Shown here in pieces: positions 1-8,440 of a DNA stretch of 64,000 nt. The position numbers and the translations under genes are program-made. The notes beneath the pieces were generated by a model. The model was not told the origin of the DNA. It ran no database searches and saw only the letters and a program-made list of their open reading frames with translations. The stretch's first letter is position 1. Each line of letters starts with the position of its first letter. Source of the DNA: GCA-2733415 sp965178655 (lineage in GTDB: Bacteria; Bacteroidota; Bacteroidia; Flavobacteriales; Flavobacteriaceae); NCBI GenBank assembly GCA_965178655.1, contig OZ238266.1:1984001-2048000 (forward strand). Reading direction: 5' to 3'.

Positions 1-1213
1 ACCCCCAATGGTCTATGCCGTTTGACAATTTATCTGGTAAGTTTTCAGAATTGTCATAGTCAAAAACATAAGACGGCTGTGTGAAATTATCGGTATAAAA
101 ATGTGCTTGATTGAGTTGTAGACGATTACTATAGTAACCATAATCAAAAGCAATTCCTTTAATAAGTTCATCATCCCTATTTTTAACCTCAATAGTATTA
201 ACAAAATACTCTCCGCTAACATCGGTTCGTTCCAAATTCTCTGAATAATTAATATTAATACTACCTTGCTTAAAGTTAATTTTAGATAGTTTTTGGCCTT
301 TAACATTAACATGTGTTATTGTTTCCTCTCCGTTATTAGCACTAACAACTTCTGAGGAACCGATTTGTGGTGTAGATATACCAAAAAAATCAACTGCAGT
401 TTGAGAGTCATAATTGTATAGATAACTGTCATACTCAAACACCACTTCATTTAAATTGTTTTTATCAGCTACTCGCGTTAAGTGCCATGAAGAAGCTTTA
501 TATCTAGCATCTGTAAATCCTGGCGTTTCTGTCATTTGAGACTCTACAACGCTAAATTCATATTGTGTTCCTTGCTCATCAACAACATTAAAACCCGATA
601 AGTTTCCAGAAGAATTTAATAAATTTCCGAAAACAGGTGTAATTTTTACTTTGTTACGAGGAATGGTTAAAATATTCAAGTCTTTATCCATATAAAACGT
701 AAAATTAAGCCCCAAGGCACTAATCATATATTTATCTGGCTCACTGTCATAAGAACTTTGAGACACTGTAACATGGGCGTCACCTACAAAAGAATCTCCC
801 TCTGAAGACGCTTCTGAAAGTGCTATAATTTCTGGTATTTCAGGGCTATCTAAATAAGCGTCTGGCAAATCATCTGCTTGGTCTTTAATCTCACGTGAAA
901 TCATTCCTCCTGCATTTAGCACCCAACCTAGTCCTGTTTGCGAGGCTGTTTGGCTTACTTTTATACCATTACTCCCCGAATAATTTAAATGGATAGGTAA
1001 ATTAATAGCACCTTGCTTAACTTGCCAAATCGGAATGCTAACATTTGTTGCTCCTGTATAATGACTCACCTGAGTGTTTCCAAAGGAATGAAAGTTAGCC
1101 GCATTTGGAGCTGGCGGCACGACTTGAGGCATATCTTGTGACGAAGGCATCTCTTGTGCCATCATAATTACAGAACACAACAATAGTATAATACGCAATA
1201 AAATAATTTTCAT
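1..1213 (-). CDS. RHS/YD-repeat family secreted protein, N-terminal part (truncated by window edge)
   Basis: The reading frame is open from ATG at 1213 to the window edge, giving 404 N-terminal residues. It starts with a signal peptide (MKIILLRIILLLCSVIMMAQ), then a Pro-rich stretch. The next segment has the pattern of the large Bacteroidetes RHS/SpvB-like surface proteins: VSHYTGATNVSIPIWQVKQG, LPIHLNYSGSNGIKVSQTAS, then GLGWVLNAGGMISREIKD, and close to the edge IDHWG. Family members are very long (often over 1,000 residues), with YD repeats and a variable C-terminal end that may be a toxin; that part lies outside this window. The gene is divergent from a type II secretion-like operon and shares a promoter region with a central dyad, so it could be co-regulated with, or a substrate of, that system. 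The last point is inference. Confidence 0.8.
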   Translation of the reverse strand, partial: MKIILLRIILLLCSVIMMAQEMPSSQDMPQVVPPAPNAANFHSFGNTQVSHYTGATNVSIPIWQVKQGAINLPIHLNYSGSNGIKVSQTASQTGLGWVLNAGGMISREIKDQADDLPDAYLDSPEIPEIIALSEASSEGDSFVGDAHVTVSQSSYDSEPDKYMISALGLNFTFYMDKDLNILTIPRNKVKITPVFGNLLNSSGNLSGFNVVDEQGTQYEFSVVESQMTETPGFTDARYKASSWHLTRVADKNNLNEVVFEYDSYLYNYDSQTAVDFFGISTPQIGSSEVVSANNGEETITHVNVKGQKLSKINFKQGSININYSENLERTDVSGEYFVNTIEVKNRDDELIKGIAFDYGYYSNRLQLNQAHFYTDNFTQPSYVFDYDNSENLPDKLSNGIDHWG

Positions 1214-1269
1214 AATACTTACTTAGATTATTAAGTTAAAAAAAGAGTGCTTTCTTTGGGAGGATAGTC

Positions 1270-1277
1270 CAAATATA
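1270..1277 (-). promoter_or_regulatory. -7 promoter box for the RHS-type gene
   Basis: The minus strand reads TATATTTG, a match to the Bacteroidetes TAnnTTTG -7 element. It lies 56 bp upstream of the ATG at 1213, giving a leader of about 50 nt. Confidence 0.5.
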
Positions 1278-1313
1278 ATAAAACAATTTTGTTTTTTTAG
1301 GTAAAAAATACAA

Positions 1314-1339
1314 ATTATTACTTGCGTGCAAGTAATAAT
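1314..1339. promoter_or_regulatory. 26-bp dyad in the divergent promoter region (operator candidate)
   Basis: Two perfect 12-bp arms (ATTATTACTTGC and its complement) are separated by GT. The dyad sits midway between the minus-strand box at 1270-1277 and the plus-strand box at 1391-1398, upstream of both promoters. No T-run follows it, so an operator is more likely than a terminator. Confidence 0.45.
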
Positions 1340-1390
1340 CAGATGCTTACAATTTTAAAAATATCTTTGTGAGAGCATAAAAATAATATG

Positions 1391-1398
1391 TACCTTTG
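1391..1398 (+). promoter_or_regulatory. -7 promoter box of the secretion operon
   Basis: TACCTTTG matches the Bacteroidetes -7 consensus TAnnTTTG. A TTTG (-33-like) lies at 1366-1369, 21 bp upstream. The pseudopilin ATG follows at 1419. Confidence 0.55.
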
Positions 1399-1418
1399 GA
1401 TTTAAATCTGCATAACAC

Positions 1419-1811
1419 ATGAAAATATCGGCATATAATTTACAAGAAGTTTTGATTGTTTTGGTTATTATTGGCATCCTATTATTATTAGCATTGCCCA
1501 ATTTAATGCCTTTAATAAGTAAAGCTAAAAGTACTGAGGCGCAATTACAATTGAGTCACATATATAACTCCCAAACAACCTATAGATACATGCACTCTAC
1601 ATACGCGACTGATTTAAATGATATTGATTTTGAAGCACCAAAAACGGTTCATGACAATGGCAGGGCTAATTATAGTTATATGATTTTAAAAGCAACAAGT
1701 ACTAATTTTAAAGCACGTGCCACTGCTGTAGTAGATTTTGATGGTGATGGTACTTTTAATGTTTGGGAAATTGATGAGAATGGGGCCCCAAAACAACTTA
1801 TAAAAGACTAG
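1419..1811 (+). CDS. type II secretion/type IV pilin-like major pseudopilin (GspG-like)
   Basis: The 130-residue protein has a class III prepilin N-terminus. The short leader MKISA is followed by Y-N-L-Q-E, which puts Glu at +5 of the mature protein (E10). A hydrophobic helix follows (VLIVLVIIGILLLLALPNL, residues 11-29). Ala rather than Gly is at -1 of the predicted cleavage site. The rest is a small globular domain ending in an Asp-rich segment (VVDFDGDGTFNVWEID) that resembles the calcium-binding loop of GspG pseudopilins. It would be processed by the prepilin peptidase encoded 3 nt downstream and polymerised by the GspE ATPase. It is the first gene of a tight operon running to 7563. Confidence 0.8.
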   Translation: MKISAYNLQEVLIVLVIIGILLLLALPNLMPLISKAKSTEAQLQLSHIYNSQTTYRYMHSTYATDLNDIDFEAPKTVHDNGRANYSYMILKATSTNFKARATAVVDFDGDGTFNVWEIDENGAPKQLIKD

Positions 1812-1814
1812 TAA

Positions 1815-2291
1815 GTGTTTTTTAAAATTGGTTTATTATTAAGTTTATCTATAATCTTTTTACAAGATAATAAGGACCGAAAAGTATATTGGTTTTTATT
1901 TCCAATGACAGCTATTTGCTCAGGGGTATTGCTTTATAGTAAACTTACACCAATATTATTTTACACAACCATAATTGTAAATATTAGCGTTGTAATATTT
2001 TTACTGATTGTAGTGTTTTTATATGCAAGATTTAAATTAAAAGTTCCTGCACATACAACATTTGGTTTAGGAGATGCTTTACTATTTTTAGCACTAACAT
2101 TTACATTTACAAGCTTGTCGTTTATCATTTTATTTGTGTTTGGACTGCTTTTTTCATTATTGATACATCTTGTAGTAAAGAGAAAATCAAACCATACAAC
2201 AGTGCCTTTAGCAGGCTATTTAAGTTTGTTTTTTATAATTATATACATCACCAATTGGTTTGGTGGGCTTAAAAATATTTATCTTTTTTAA
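1815..2291 (+). CDS. prepilin peptidase (A24 aspartic protease, GspO/PilD-like)
   Basis: This is a 158-residue, almost entirely hydrophobic protein with about six membrane segments. The two catalytic Asp positions of A24 peptidases are visible: D18 in LQDNKDRKVYW and D87 in the GLGD motif (GxGD). It lacks the N-terminal methylase and zinc domain of proteobacterial PilD, as is usual for short Bacteroidetes forms. It should cleave the pseudopilin encoded immediately upstream. The start is GTG at 1815, 3 nt after the previous stop, which fits translational coupling. Confidence 0.8.
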   Translation: MFFKIGLLLSLSIIFLQDNKDRKVYWFLFPMTAICSGVLLYSKLTPILFYTTIIVNISVVIFLLIVVFLYARFKLKVPAHTTFGLGDALLFLALTFTFTSLSFIILFVFGLLFSLLIHLVVKRKSNHTTVPLAGYLSLFFIIIYITNWFGGLKNIYLF

Positions 2292-2292
2292 T

Positions 2293-3699
2293 TTGAACAC
2301 AGCGCATACCATAGCAACAACCTTAACACAGCTCATTACTAATGAGCAGGCTTATCATTATAGAATTGTTCCTGTTGCTATGACTAATGGTATTATTTCC
2401 TTTAAGTCTGACCAGGTTTCAGAAGCATTAAAACAAGAATTACAAATACTTCTTAACTTAAAAGTTAATCTAATTGAAGAGCACACTGAACATATACAAC
2501 AATATTTAAGTGTTAATTTCAGGCATCAAGGCAATACCAAAACAAAAGATCTTCATTATAGTGTTGATTTTTTGGAGCAATTATTAATTACCGCTAAAGA
2601 TATAGGAAGTAGTGATGTGCATTTTGAACCTTATAAAACAAACTGTAGGGTTCGTTTTCGTTTAGACGGAAAACTAAAAGAGCAATTTGTTGTTTCACGG
2701 CAAGAGTATCCCATTATAGTAAATAAGTTAAAGATAAAAGCTGGATTGGATATTTCTGAAAAACGCTTGCCCCAAGATGGTCGCATAACCGTAAAAACAA
2801 ATACCGCTGAGTTTGATATAAGGGTATCGTCTTTACCAACGCTTCATGGTGAAAAAATAGTGCTCCGTATTTTAAATAAAGATAGCAGCCATTTAAATTT
2901 AAATCAATTAGGGTTTGGTACAAAAACCATGAACACCTACTTAGAATGTTTAAAAAAACCAACGGGTATTATTCTTATTTCTGGACCAACAGGGTCAGGA
3001 AAAACAACCACACTATACGCAACGTTAAAATTATTAAATAACGAGCAAACAAATATTTTAACCATTGAAGACCCTATTGAATATACACTAGAAGGTATTA
3101 ATCAGGTACAATTAAAAGAAAATATTGGCTTGGATTTTCCTAGTACCTTACGAACTTTTTTACGACAAGACCCTGACATTATCATGGTTGGTGAAATTCG
3201 TGATGTAAAAACGGCCAATATGGCTATTCGTGCAGCACTAACAGGTCATTTGGTTCTCTCAACAATCCACACAAATTCGGCATGGGGTACAATTTCTAGA
3301 TTAGTTGATATGGGAATTCCTCCGTTTTTAATTGCAAACACCCTAAACATGAGTGTGGCACAACGACTTGTACGAAAATTATGTAACCATTGTAAAGAAG
3401 AGCGTCCAATATCAAAAGACATATTTCCTGCTAACTTTAAAATACCCCCTTATTTAAAAACACACTATATAGCTAATGGATGCACGAATTGTTACCATAC
3501 AGGTTATCAGGGCAGAAAAGCAATTTATGAAATCATACCTGTTGTTAGCTCAGTAGTTGAACATATTAAAAAAAACGATTTAAATACTGATGATTATATG
3601 GCTACTCACAAGATTGAAAGCTTAAAAAACAATGCTGTAAAATTACTTGCTAAAGGTATTACTGCCGTAGAGGAAGTATATCCGTTACTCAGTAAATAG
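2293..3699 (+). CDS. gspE: type II secretion/type IV pilus assembly ATPase (GspE/PilB family)
   Basis: Secretion ATPase that energises pseudopilus assembly on the inner face of the membrane. It has an N1E-like N-terminus, Walker A GPTGSGKTT (about residue 231), an Asp box, Walker B (RQDPDIIMVGEIRD), a His box (TGHLVLSTIHTNSA) and a C-terminal zinc tetracysteine (CNHC and CTNC). All key motifs are intact. The start is uncertain: TTG at 2293 directly follows the upstream stop and gives LNTAHTIATTLTQLITNEQAYHY. TTG at 2260 or GTG at 2263 would overlap the peptidase gene. Length (about 468 residues) is typical of the family. Confidence 0.9.
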   Translation: MNTAHTIATTLTQLITNEQAYHYRIVPVAMTNGIISFKSDQVSEALKQELQILLNLKVNLIEEHTEHIQQYLSVNFRHQGNTKTKDLHYSVDFLEQLLITAKDIGSSDVHFEPYKTNCRVRFRLDGKLKEQFVVSRQEYPIIVNKLKIKAGLDISEKRLPQDGRITVKTNTAEFDIRVSSLPTLHGEKIVLRILNKDSSHLNLNQLGFGTKTMNTYLECLKKPTGIILISGPTGSGKTTTLYATLKLLNNEQTNILTIEDPIEYTLEGINQVQLKENIGLDFPSTLRTFLRQDPDIIMVGEIRDVKTANMAIRAALTGHLVLSTIHTNSAWGTISRLVDMGIPPFLIANTLNMSVAQRLVRKLCNHCKEERPISKDIFPANFKIPPYLKTHYIANGCTNCYHTGYQGRKAIYEIIPVVSSVVEHIKKNDLNTDDYMATHKIESLKNNAVKLLAKGITAVEEVYPLLSK

Positions 3700-3732
3700 G
3701 TCGTCTATCTCATTATAAAAACAAATATAAAC

Positions 3733-5856
3733 ATGAAAAAAGTATTATACATATTACTCTTCTTAAGTGGTCACTTTTTCTTTGCTCAAGAAAATGAACA
3801 GCGCATACAAAACATCAAAAATCAACTGGAAACCCTAGCAATAGATAATCCAGGACTTACTGAAAACATAACAACAGACATTAGTATAAATACCATTTCT
3901 TTAGCAAATTTTTTATTGGCGATTTCTGAGGTTCACAAAATAAATATTACTGTTGACCCAACATTAAATCAAATTACTATCGCTAATAGTTTTAGTAATG
4001 TTACGGTTACTGATGTTTTGGTGTTTTTGTGTAAAGAGTATGTATTAGCAATTGATTTTACAGGAAATATTTTATCGATAAAAAAACACACAACAGCTCC
4101 TAAGAAGCATGATATTCCTATTGCTTATAGTCCGCTAAACGACCTTATTTCAATAGACGCAAAACAGGATAAATTATACGATGTTTTTAAGAAAATAATG
4201 GATGAAACTGGGAAAAACTTAGTATTTTCCCCAGGGTTAGAACAGCATTTAATTACGGCTTATATCCAACAGGTGCCTTTTAAAAATGCTATGAGCAAAC
4301 TTGCCTTTGCAAATAACCTATTAGTTACCACTACAAAGGATGGTTTTTTTGTGTTTGAAAGCAACGCTCCACAAGTCAGCAATGGAAATAAAAAGACTAG
4401 AAGACAGGCTCCTAGACGTCATGCTTCCAGTTTTTACTTTAAAATTATCACCCCAGAAGCACAGCGCCTAGAAGTTGATTTTTTGCATGCACCTATTGCA
4501 GATATCATCAATACTATTAGTGAAGAACTTGGCATTGATGTTTTTACTGCCACACCATTACAAGAAGCAGGAAATATCTCTTTTAAAGCCAAAAATATTT
4601 CTTTTGACGAATTATTAATCGCCATTTTTGAAGCGCAAACCAAGACGAGTAAAGCAGGTAATAACACTAATAATAACGGAAATCAACTAAAACAATTTGC
4701 ATTTAAAAAGGAGGCTAATGTGTACTTCTTTGGAACGGAAAACCAATTAATTGTACAAGAAACCGCTATCATACACCTACAACATCGCTCCGTAGCACTA
4801 TTAACCGATCCTTCTGGGGGCATGGGAAAAAGCACTACAAATAATACAATAGATAGGCGTCAGCAAAACAATAGCGCGGGCAATCAATATAACTCATATA
4901 ACAGTCCTAATGGTACAAGTGCTATTAGAAATACAACAAATCAGTCTTTTGCAAATCATAGCAATAAAGCAGAGGCTTTAGTAAATATTCTTCCTGATGC
5001 TGTAAAAAAAGACCTCGAAATTAAAGTAGATACAGAACTCAATAGTTTTTATGTACATGGTCCAAGTACTCATGTGGAGCGATTTAAAAAGTTGATTGCA
5101 AAAATAGACCAACCTGTTCCTGTAATACTTATTGAAGTAATGCTTATTGAAGTTAGTAATACCACTGCAGTAGAAACAGGAGTTACTTGGGGTATAGGAG
5201 ATGAGGCTGTTACAACCAAAGGAAGTATATTCCCCGAAACCAATATTACATTAGGCGCCAGCACTATTAATAAGGTTATTGGAGGTTTTAAAGGTTTTGG
5301 CTCCTTTAACTTAGGTAAATTAGTGCCCAATTTCTATGCTACAATAAAAGCCATGGAAAGTAATGGGAATTTAAAAATTCGTTCCACACCAAAGTTATCA
5401 ACACTAAACGGACATCGCGCAACATTTTCTAACGGACAAACCTCATACTATGCCGTAACACAACGAAACATTTACGGAACAGACAACCCACAAACATCTG
5501 AGATTACTAACTACCACCCTATATCTGCAGCACTCGGCATTACAATAAAGCCCTTAGTATCAGGAGATGGACAGGTTACTTTAGATATTTTTGTAATCCA
5601 ATCTAGCTTTGGCACTCGAATTTCTGAAAATGCACCACCAGATATTAACTCCAGGGAGTTTAGTTCTATTATAAGAGTAAAAGACCAAGATATTGTTGTG
5701 CTTGGTGGTCTGGAAGAACAAATGAAAAACAATTCAGGTTCTGGAGTACCTTTTTTAGCAAGAATTCCGGTAATTAAATGGCTGTTTAGTGCCCGAAAAA
5801 GAGAAGCAAAAAAAGCAAAATTAACTGTACTCATTAAACCAACAATTATCTATTAA
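3733..5856 (+). CDS. gspD: outer-membrane secretin (GspD/PilQ family)
   Basis: This 707-residue secretin forms the outer-membrane gate of a type II secretion or type IV pilus-like machine. The signal peptide (MKKVLYILLFLSGHFFFAQ) is followed by STN/N-domain repeats, a low-complexity Asn/Gln/Ser/Gly linker (about residues 355-415), another N-domain (ALVNILPDAVKKDLEIKVD) and the C-terminal secretin barrel. Hallmarks in the barrel are VILIEVMLIEVSN, GNLKIRSTPKLSTLNG and VVLGGLEEQ...GVPFLARIPVIKWLF. The last base of its stop codon is the first base of the next gene's ATG. Apart from the long polar linker nothing is abnormal. Confidence 0.9.
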   Translation: MKKVLYILLFLSGHFFFAQENEQRIQNIKNQLETLAIDNPGLTENITTDISINTISLANFLLAISEVHKINITVDPTLNQITIANSFSNVTVTDVLVFLCKEYVLAIDFTGNILSIKKHTTAPKKHDIPIAYSPLNDLISIDAKQDKLYDVFKKIMDETGKNLVFSPGLEQHLITAYIQQVPFKNAMSKLAFANNLLVTTTKDGFFVFESNAPQVSNGNKKTRRQAPRRHASSFYFKIITPEAQRLEVDFLHAPIADIINTISEELGIDVFTATPLQEAGNISFKAKNISFDELLIAIFEAQTKTSKAGNNTNNNGNQLKQFAFKKEANVYFFGTENQLIVQETAIIHLQHRSVALLTDPSGGMGKSTTNNTIDRRQQNNSAGNQYNSYNSPNGTSAIRNTTNQSFANHSNKAEALVNILPDAVKKDLEIKVDTELNSFYVHGPSTHVERFKKLIAKIDQPVPVILIEVMLIEVSNTTAVETGVTWGIGDEAVTTKGSIFPETNITLGASTINKVIGGFKGFGSFNLGKLVPNFYATIKAMESNGNLKIRSTPKLSTLNGHRATFSNGQTSYYAVTQRNIYGTDNPQTSEITNYHPISAALGITIKPLVSGDGQVTLDIFVIQSSFGTRISENAPPDINSREFSSIIRVKDQDIVVLGGLEEQMKNNSGSGVPFLARIPVIKWLFSARKREAKKAKLTVLIKPTIIY

Positions 5857-7061
5857 TGCTAAGCAACTTTTGGACATATTTAAAAAACGGAAAATATTTT
5901 TGTGGTATTGAGCATACTGTAAAGAACAATGAAGAACTATTACATATAGCGCTTATTACCCATTCAAAAAAAGAGCTACATCTAAAAAAAATGCTCCAAG
6001 TTAAATGTATTGATGAGTGCGCTGGAAAAATCTTTAAAAATCAACAAATCACCCTTGTTATAAATAATAATAATGTACTTTCTAAAGTTGTTTCAAGTGA
6101 CCAAAAAGATGTTTTAAAGCTAATATATACTGTTTTTCCAAATATCGATTTAGAAGATTTTTATTACGATATACATTCACAAGAACACACACACTTTATA
6201 TCGTTATGTAGAAAGGATTATGTGGTAGCATTAGTAAATGAATACGCAGTACAACATATTTATGTAACAGCACTTTTACTAGGAAATAACAGTGTTTCAA
6301 ACATTATCCCATATCTTAAAACAAAGCAAATTCATACATCTAATGCCACTGTCTCAGTTAAAAACAACCAAATAATAAATATTAAAAAAAATGTATCTAG
6401 CAACGGGGTTTATGATATTAACGGGGTTACTGTTTTAAGCAGGCAAATATTATCATTTATTGGGGCTGCAAATGTTTTTTTAAAAGAAAACAATACACTT
6501 TCAAATTTCAATACTAAAAAAACAGAATTAGTTAATATTTATAAGCACGCGCAGTTTTTTAGTCGATTTATAAAGATTGGAAGCCTCTTTCTGCTGTTAC
6601 TCTTAATGGTTAACGCAGGTTTTTTTATGCATTATTTTGATCGCGTAAATGAATTACAACATGTTTCTAATATTAACCTCTCTACAAAAAATAAAGTTAC
6701 AGCACTTGAAAATACAGTAGCCAAAAAAGAAAAAATGATTACCGACTTATTACTAATTCAAGACTCTAAAAGCGCTCTTTATAGTAATGAGATTGTTTAT
6801 AGTATGCCTAAAACTATAACACTTTCTGAATTCAACTATCAGCCTCTTAAAAAACGTATTCGAGCAGATAAACCTATTGAAATCGTAACGCAAACCATTG
6901 TTGTAGCAGGAACATCAAATGACGCCTCTGTGTTTTCAAATTGGATTAGTGAAATTGAAAAGTTAAACTGGGTAAAAACAGTTGCTATTATTGATTATGG
7001 CGCAGTTTCAAAAGAAAGAACTAAGTTTAAAATAAAAATAGGACTAAAAAATGAACTATAA
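5856..7061 (+). CDS. GspL/PilM-like inner-membrane assembly protein
   Basis: This 401-residue protein has a cytoplasmic N-terminal part of about 235 residues, one transmembrane helix (FIKIGSLFLLLLLMVNAGFF, about residues 240-260), a coiled coil and a periplasmic C-terminal domain. The order (actin-like cytoplasmic part, TM, periplasmic ferredoxin-like part) is that of GspL or a PilM-PilN fusion. Sequence similarity to those families is not obvious to me, so the assignment rests on architecture and on the position between secretin and GspM-like genes. It overlaps the secretin stop by 1 nt (TAATG) and the next gene by 11 nt. Confidence 0.6.
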   Translation: MLSNFWTYLKNGKYFCGIEHTVKNNEELLHIALITHSKKELHLKKMLQVKCIDECAGKIFKNQQITLVINNNNVLSKVVSSDQKDVLKLIYTVFPNIDLEDFYYDIHSQEHTHFISLCRKDYVVALVNEYAVQHIYVTALLLGNNSVSNIIPYLKTKQIHTSNATVSVKNNQIINIKKNVSSNGVYDINGVTVLSRQILSFIGAANVFLKENNTLSNFNTKKTELVNIYKHAQFFSRFIKIGSLFLLLLLMVNAGFFMHYFDRVNELQHVSNINLSTKNKVTALENTVAKKEKMITDLLLIQDSKSALYSNEIVYSMPKTITLSEFNYQPLKKRIRADKPIEIVTQTIVVAGTSNDASVFSNWISEIEKLNWVKTVAIIDYGAVSKERTKFKIKIGLKNEL

Positions 7062-7563
7062 ACATAAAAACATAGCACTTATTTTTGGGTTTATTGTAGT
7101 ACTAGCCCTTTGTTACCGGTTTGCAATTTCTAAAACAATTGCTCAAAAACAACAATATAGCGTATTGTACCAACAAGAGGAACTTTTTAGAAAATCTCCA
7201 AAGCAAATATCCTTACTTAAGCAAAAAAACAGGTACTATGATTCAATACTTCACAAAAATCAATTAGGCGAATCTTCTATTCAGCATTCGCTTTTAAAAA
7301 CAATCACAACAGTCTCTAAAGCCAATAATATAACAATAATTGCATTTTTAGAACCGCATCTGAATCATAAAAACAACTTAACTGTTAAGACGTATGAGTT
7401 TATTGTTCAAGGACAGTACAATCAAATTAATCAATTGATTTATCAGTTAGAACAACACACAAAATATGGCGAAATTATCCACCTTCATTTCGAAAAAAAG
7501 AAAAACATTAAATCGGGTAAATATTATTTGCAAGCTAGGGTTTTGTTGAGGAGTTTTGGGTAG
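7051..7563 (+). CDS. GspM/PilO-like membrane protein
   Basis: This 170-residue protein has one N-terminal transmembrane helix (ALIFGFIVVLALCYRFAI, residues 9-26), a coiled-coil stretch (QKQQYSVLYQQEELFRKSPKQISLLKQKN) and a periplasmic alpha/beta domain. This is the GspM/PilO layout. These proteins dimerise with GspL/PilN and anchor the ATPase to the inner-membrane platform. It is the last gene of the operon and overlaps the previous gene by 11 nt. I infer the role from architecture and context only. Confidence 0.55.
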   Translation: MNYKHKNIALIFGFIVVLALCYRFAISKTIAQKQQYSVLYQQEELFRKSPKQISLLKQKNRYYDSILHKNQLGESSIQHSLLKTITTVSKANNITIIAFLEPHLNHKNNLTVKTYEFIVQGQYNQINQLIYQLEQHTKYGEIIHLHFEKKKNIKSGKYYLQARVLLRSFG

Positions 7564-7837
7564 TGATAGGAGAAAATTAATGCGTTTTCCCTTGTTTTTT
7601 TGACATAGTTATTTGTCAACAACTGATGTTTTTTGGTCATGTTTTCTTAAATGCAATAAGGCTGAAATTTAAAGCAGGATTTTATTTGGATGATAATCTT
7701 CGGAAGATAAAAAAAACAATTAATTTTACATGTCTTAAACTTATCAACTATAAGTTTATAGTATTAATCAGAAAGAATAAAAGAGAAAATTAAGGTTAAT
7801 TTATAAGGTGAAGCTTGGACTTCGTTGCCACAGGTTT

Positions 7838-8440
7838 TTATTCGCTGTCTTTTTGATGTTCTTGCATATTCATATCGTGAATAAGCATATCATAAATATC
7901 AATTAAAATGTGTATTAAAAGGGTTAAGAATTTAAGCCCCACAAAATACGATAAAAAATTAAATGTATAATCAGAAATATTGTTTACCCACTTTATTGTA
8001 TTTTTAGTTAAAAATTTATCTAAATTTCCGTAGTCAATTTGTGTAAAAAACATCAACCCAATTACGAATATGGATAGTATGATTGCATAACTTATTGATG
8101 CAATTAGTCTTTCTGAAAACAGCTTGTAATCGTTTGCGTAATTGTTTGTAGGTTCATAGCCGGATTCTAACTGTTTTTTTCTCTTATCCATTTTATCGGA
8201 TACAACAATTAGTAGATTGAAAAATAATCCTGCAAAAATTGAAATACCAGTTATAAAATAGGTAATCGAATTTTCTGTTAATTTTTGGTTGAGAAGAATT
8301 AGTAAAGCAGAAATTAAAATAGGCAAACCATAATAGACCAGATTTAATTTCCATTTTTTGGCAATTAATCTGTTTCGATTGTCATAGTAAAGAGCCTTTA
8401 AAGATTCTTTACGTATTGCAAAAAGTTTTTTACCTTTCAT
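7838..8440 (-). CDS. four-helix membrane protein, RexB-like partner of the upstream gene
   Basis: This 200-residue protein has four predicted membrane helices, at about residues 30-50, 60-80, 112-132 and 158-180. It starts within the stop codon of the upstream gene (TAATG overlap), so the two are surely co-translated. A soluble sensor of about 300 residues followed by a small four-helix membrane protein is the layout of lambda RexA-RexB. Kiwa (KwaA membrane, KwaB soluble) is a second precedent, with the reverse gene order. In RexAB the membrane protein depolarises the cell on infection. I cannot recognise a Pfam family here. An anti-phage role is inferred from layout and neighbours. Confidence 0.5.
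   Translation of the reverse strand: MKGKKLFAIRKESLKALYYDNRNRLIAKKWKLNLVYYGLPILISALLILLNQKLTENSITYFITGISIFAGLFFNLLIVVSDKMDKRKKQLESGYEPTNNYANDYKLFSERLIASISYAIILSIFVIGLMFFTQIDYGNLDKFLTKNTIKWVNNISDYTFNFLSYFVGLKFLTLLIHILIDIYDMLIHDMNMQEHQKDSE

Noticed and set aside
4434..5834. Minus-strand frames of 77-107 residues within the secretin gene
   Set aside because: They are antisense shadows of a well-supported secretin.
7564..7837. Search for a copy of the tRNA-Met 3' end as the left boundary of the island
   Set aside because: No convincing direct repeat of the tRNA terminus was found here, so I did not mark an attachment site.
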